Below are positions 5,584 to 5,586 of a DNA stretch of 5,586 nt, piece after piece; the first letter of the stretch is position 1, and each line of letters opens with the position of its first letter. The stretch is from an uncultured Francisella sp. (lineage in GTDB: Bacteria; Pseudomonadota; Gammaproteobacteria; Burkholderiales; Neisseriaceae), in assembly GCA_905373555.1 (NCBI GenBank), contig CAJPTP010000083.1, positions 1-5,586 on the forward strand. The letters run 5' to 3'. The notes under the pieces are model-generated. The model searched no databases. It saw only the letters and a list, made by a program, of their open reading frames with translations, and was not told the DNA's origin. The position numbers and the translations under genes are program-made.

Positions 5584-5586
5584 ACC

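Overview
The window is GC-rich, with strong G/C third-position preference in its coding regions. It looks like a chromosomal segment from an alphaproteobacterium or a related proteobacterium. That rests on the close match of MurJ and Fpr to proteobacterial families and on the CTATAAT-type -10 boxes in a GC-rich background. It is inference; there is no rRNA or other direct taxonomic marker. I see no mobile element, CRISPR array or tRNA.

Layout from left to right. (1) Bases 1-333, minus strand: the N-terminal part of a protein that begins with a GYF_2/DUF4339 domain and runs off the left edge. (2) About 334-1126: no convincing gene. The part at 661-840 is strongly purine-rich on the plus strand, so the 3' region of the murJ transcript is C/U-rich and G-poor there, which resembles a Rho-dependent termination zone. 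(3) 1127-2671, minus strand: murJ, the lipid II flippase, complete, with every key charged residue in place. (4) 2672-3014: a divergent control region with a perfect TATAAT box on each strand, one facing murJ and one facing the next gene. (5) 3015-4553, plus strand: a full-length protein of the TrpE/chorismate-utilising family. Its scaffold is clearly TrpE-like, but several otherwise near-invariant active-site motifs are changed or missing. No trpG or other trp gene is adjacent. (6) 4554-4676: an AT-rich promoter-like stretch followed by a GC hairpin and a T-tract. (7) 4677-5453, plus strand: fpr, ferredoxin/flavodoxin-NADP+ reductase, complete. (8) 5454-5586: two hairpins in tandem, a long bidirectional-looking one and a second one followed by six T.

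The genes do not form one pathway. They cover cell-wall precursor export (murJ), chorismate metabolism or a derivative of it (trpE-like) and redox balance (fpr), apparently in three transcription units. The most notable item is the TrpE-like protein, which may be a pseudoenzyme, a repurposed chorismate-fold protein, or a decaying gene whose reading frame is still open.
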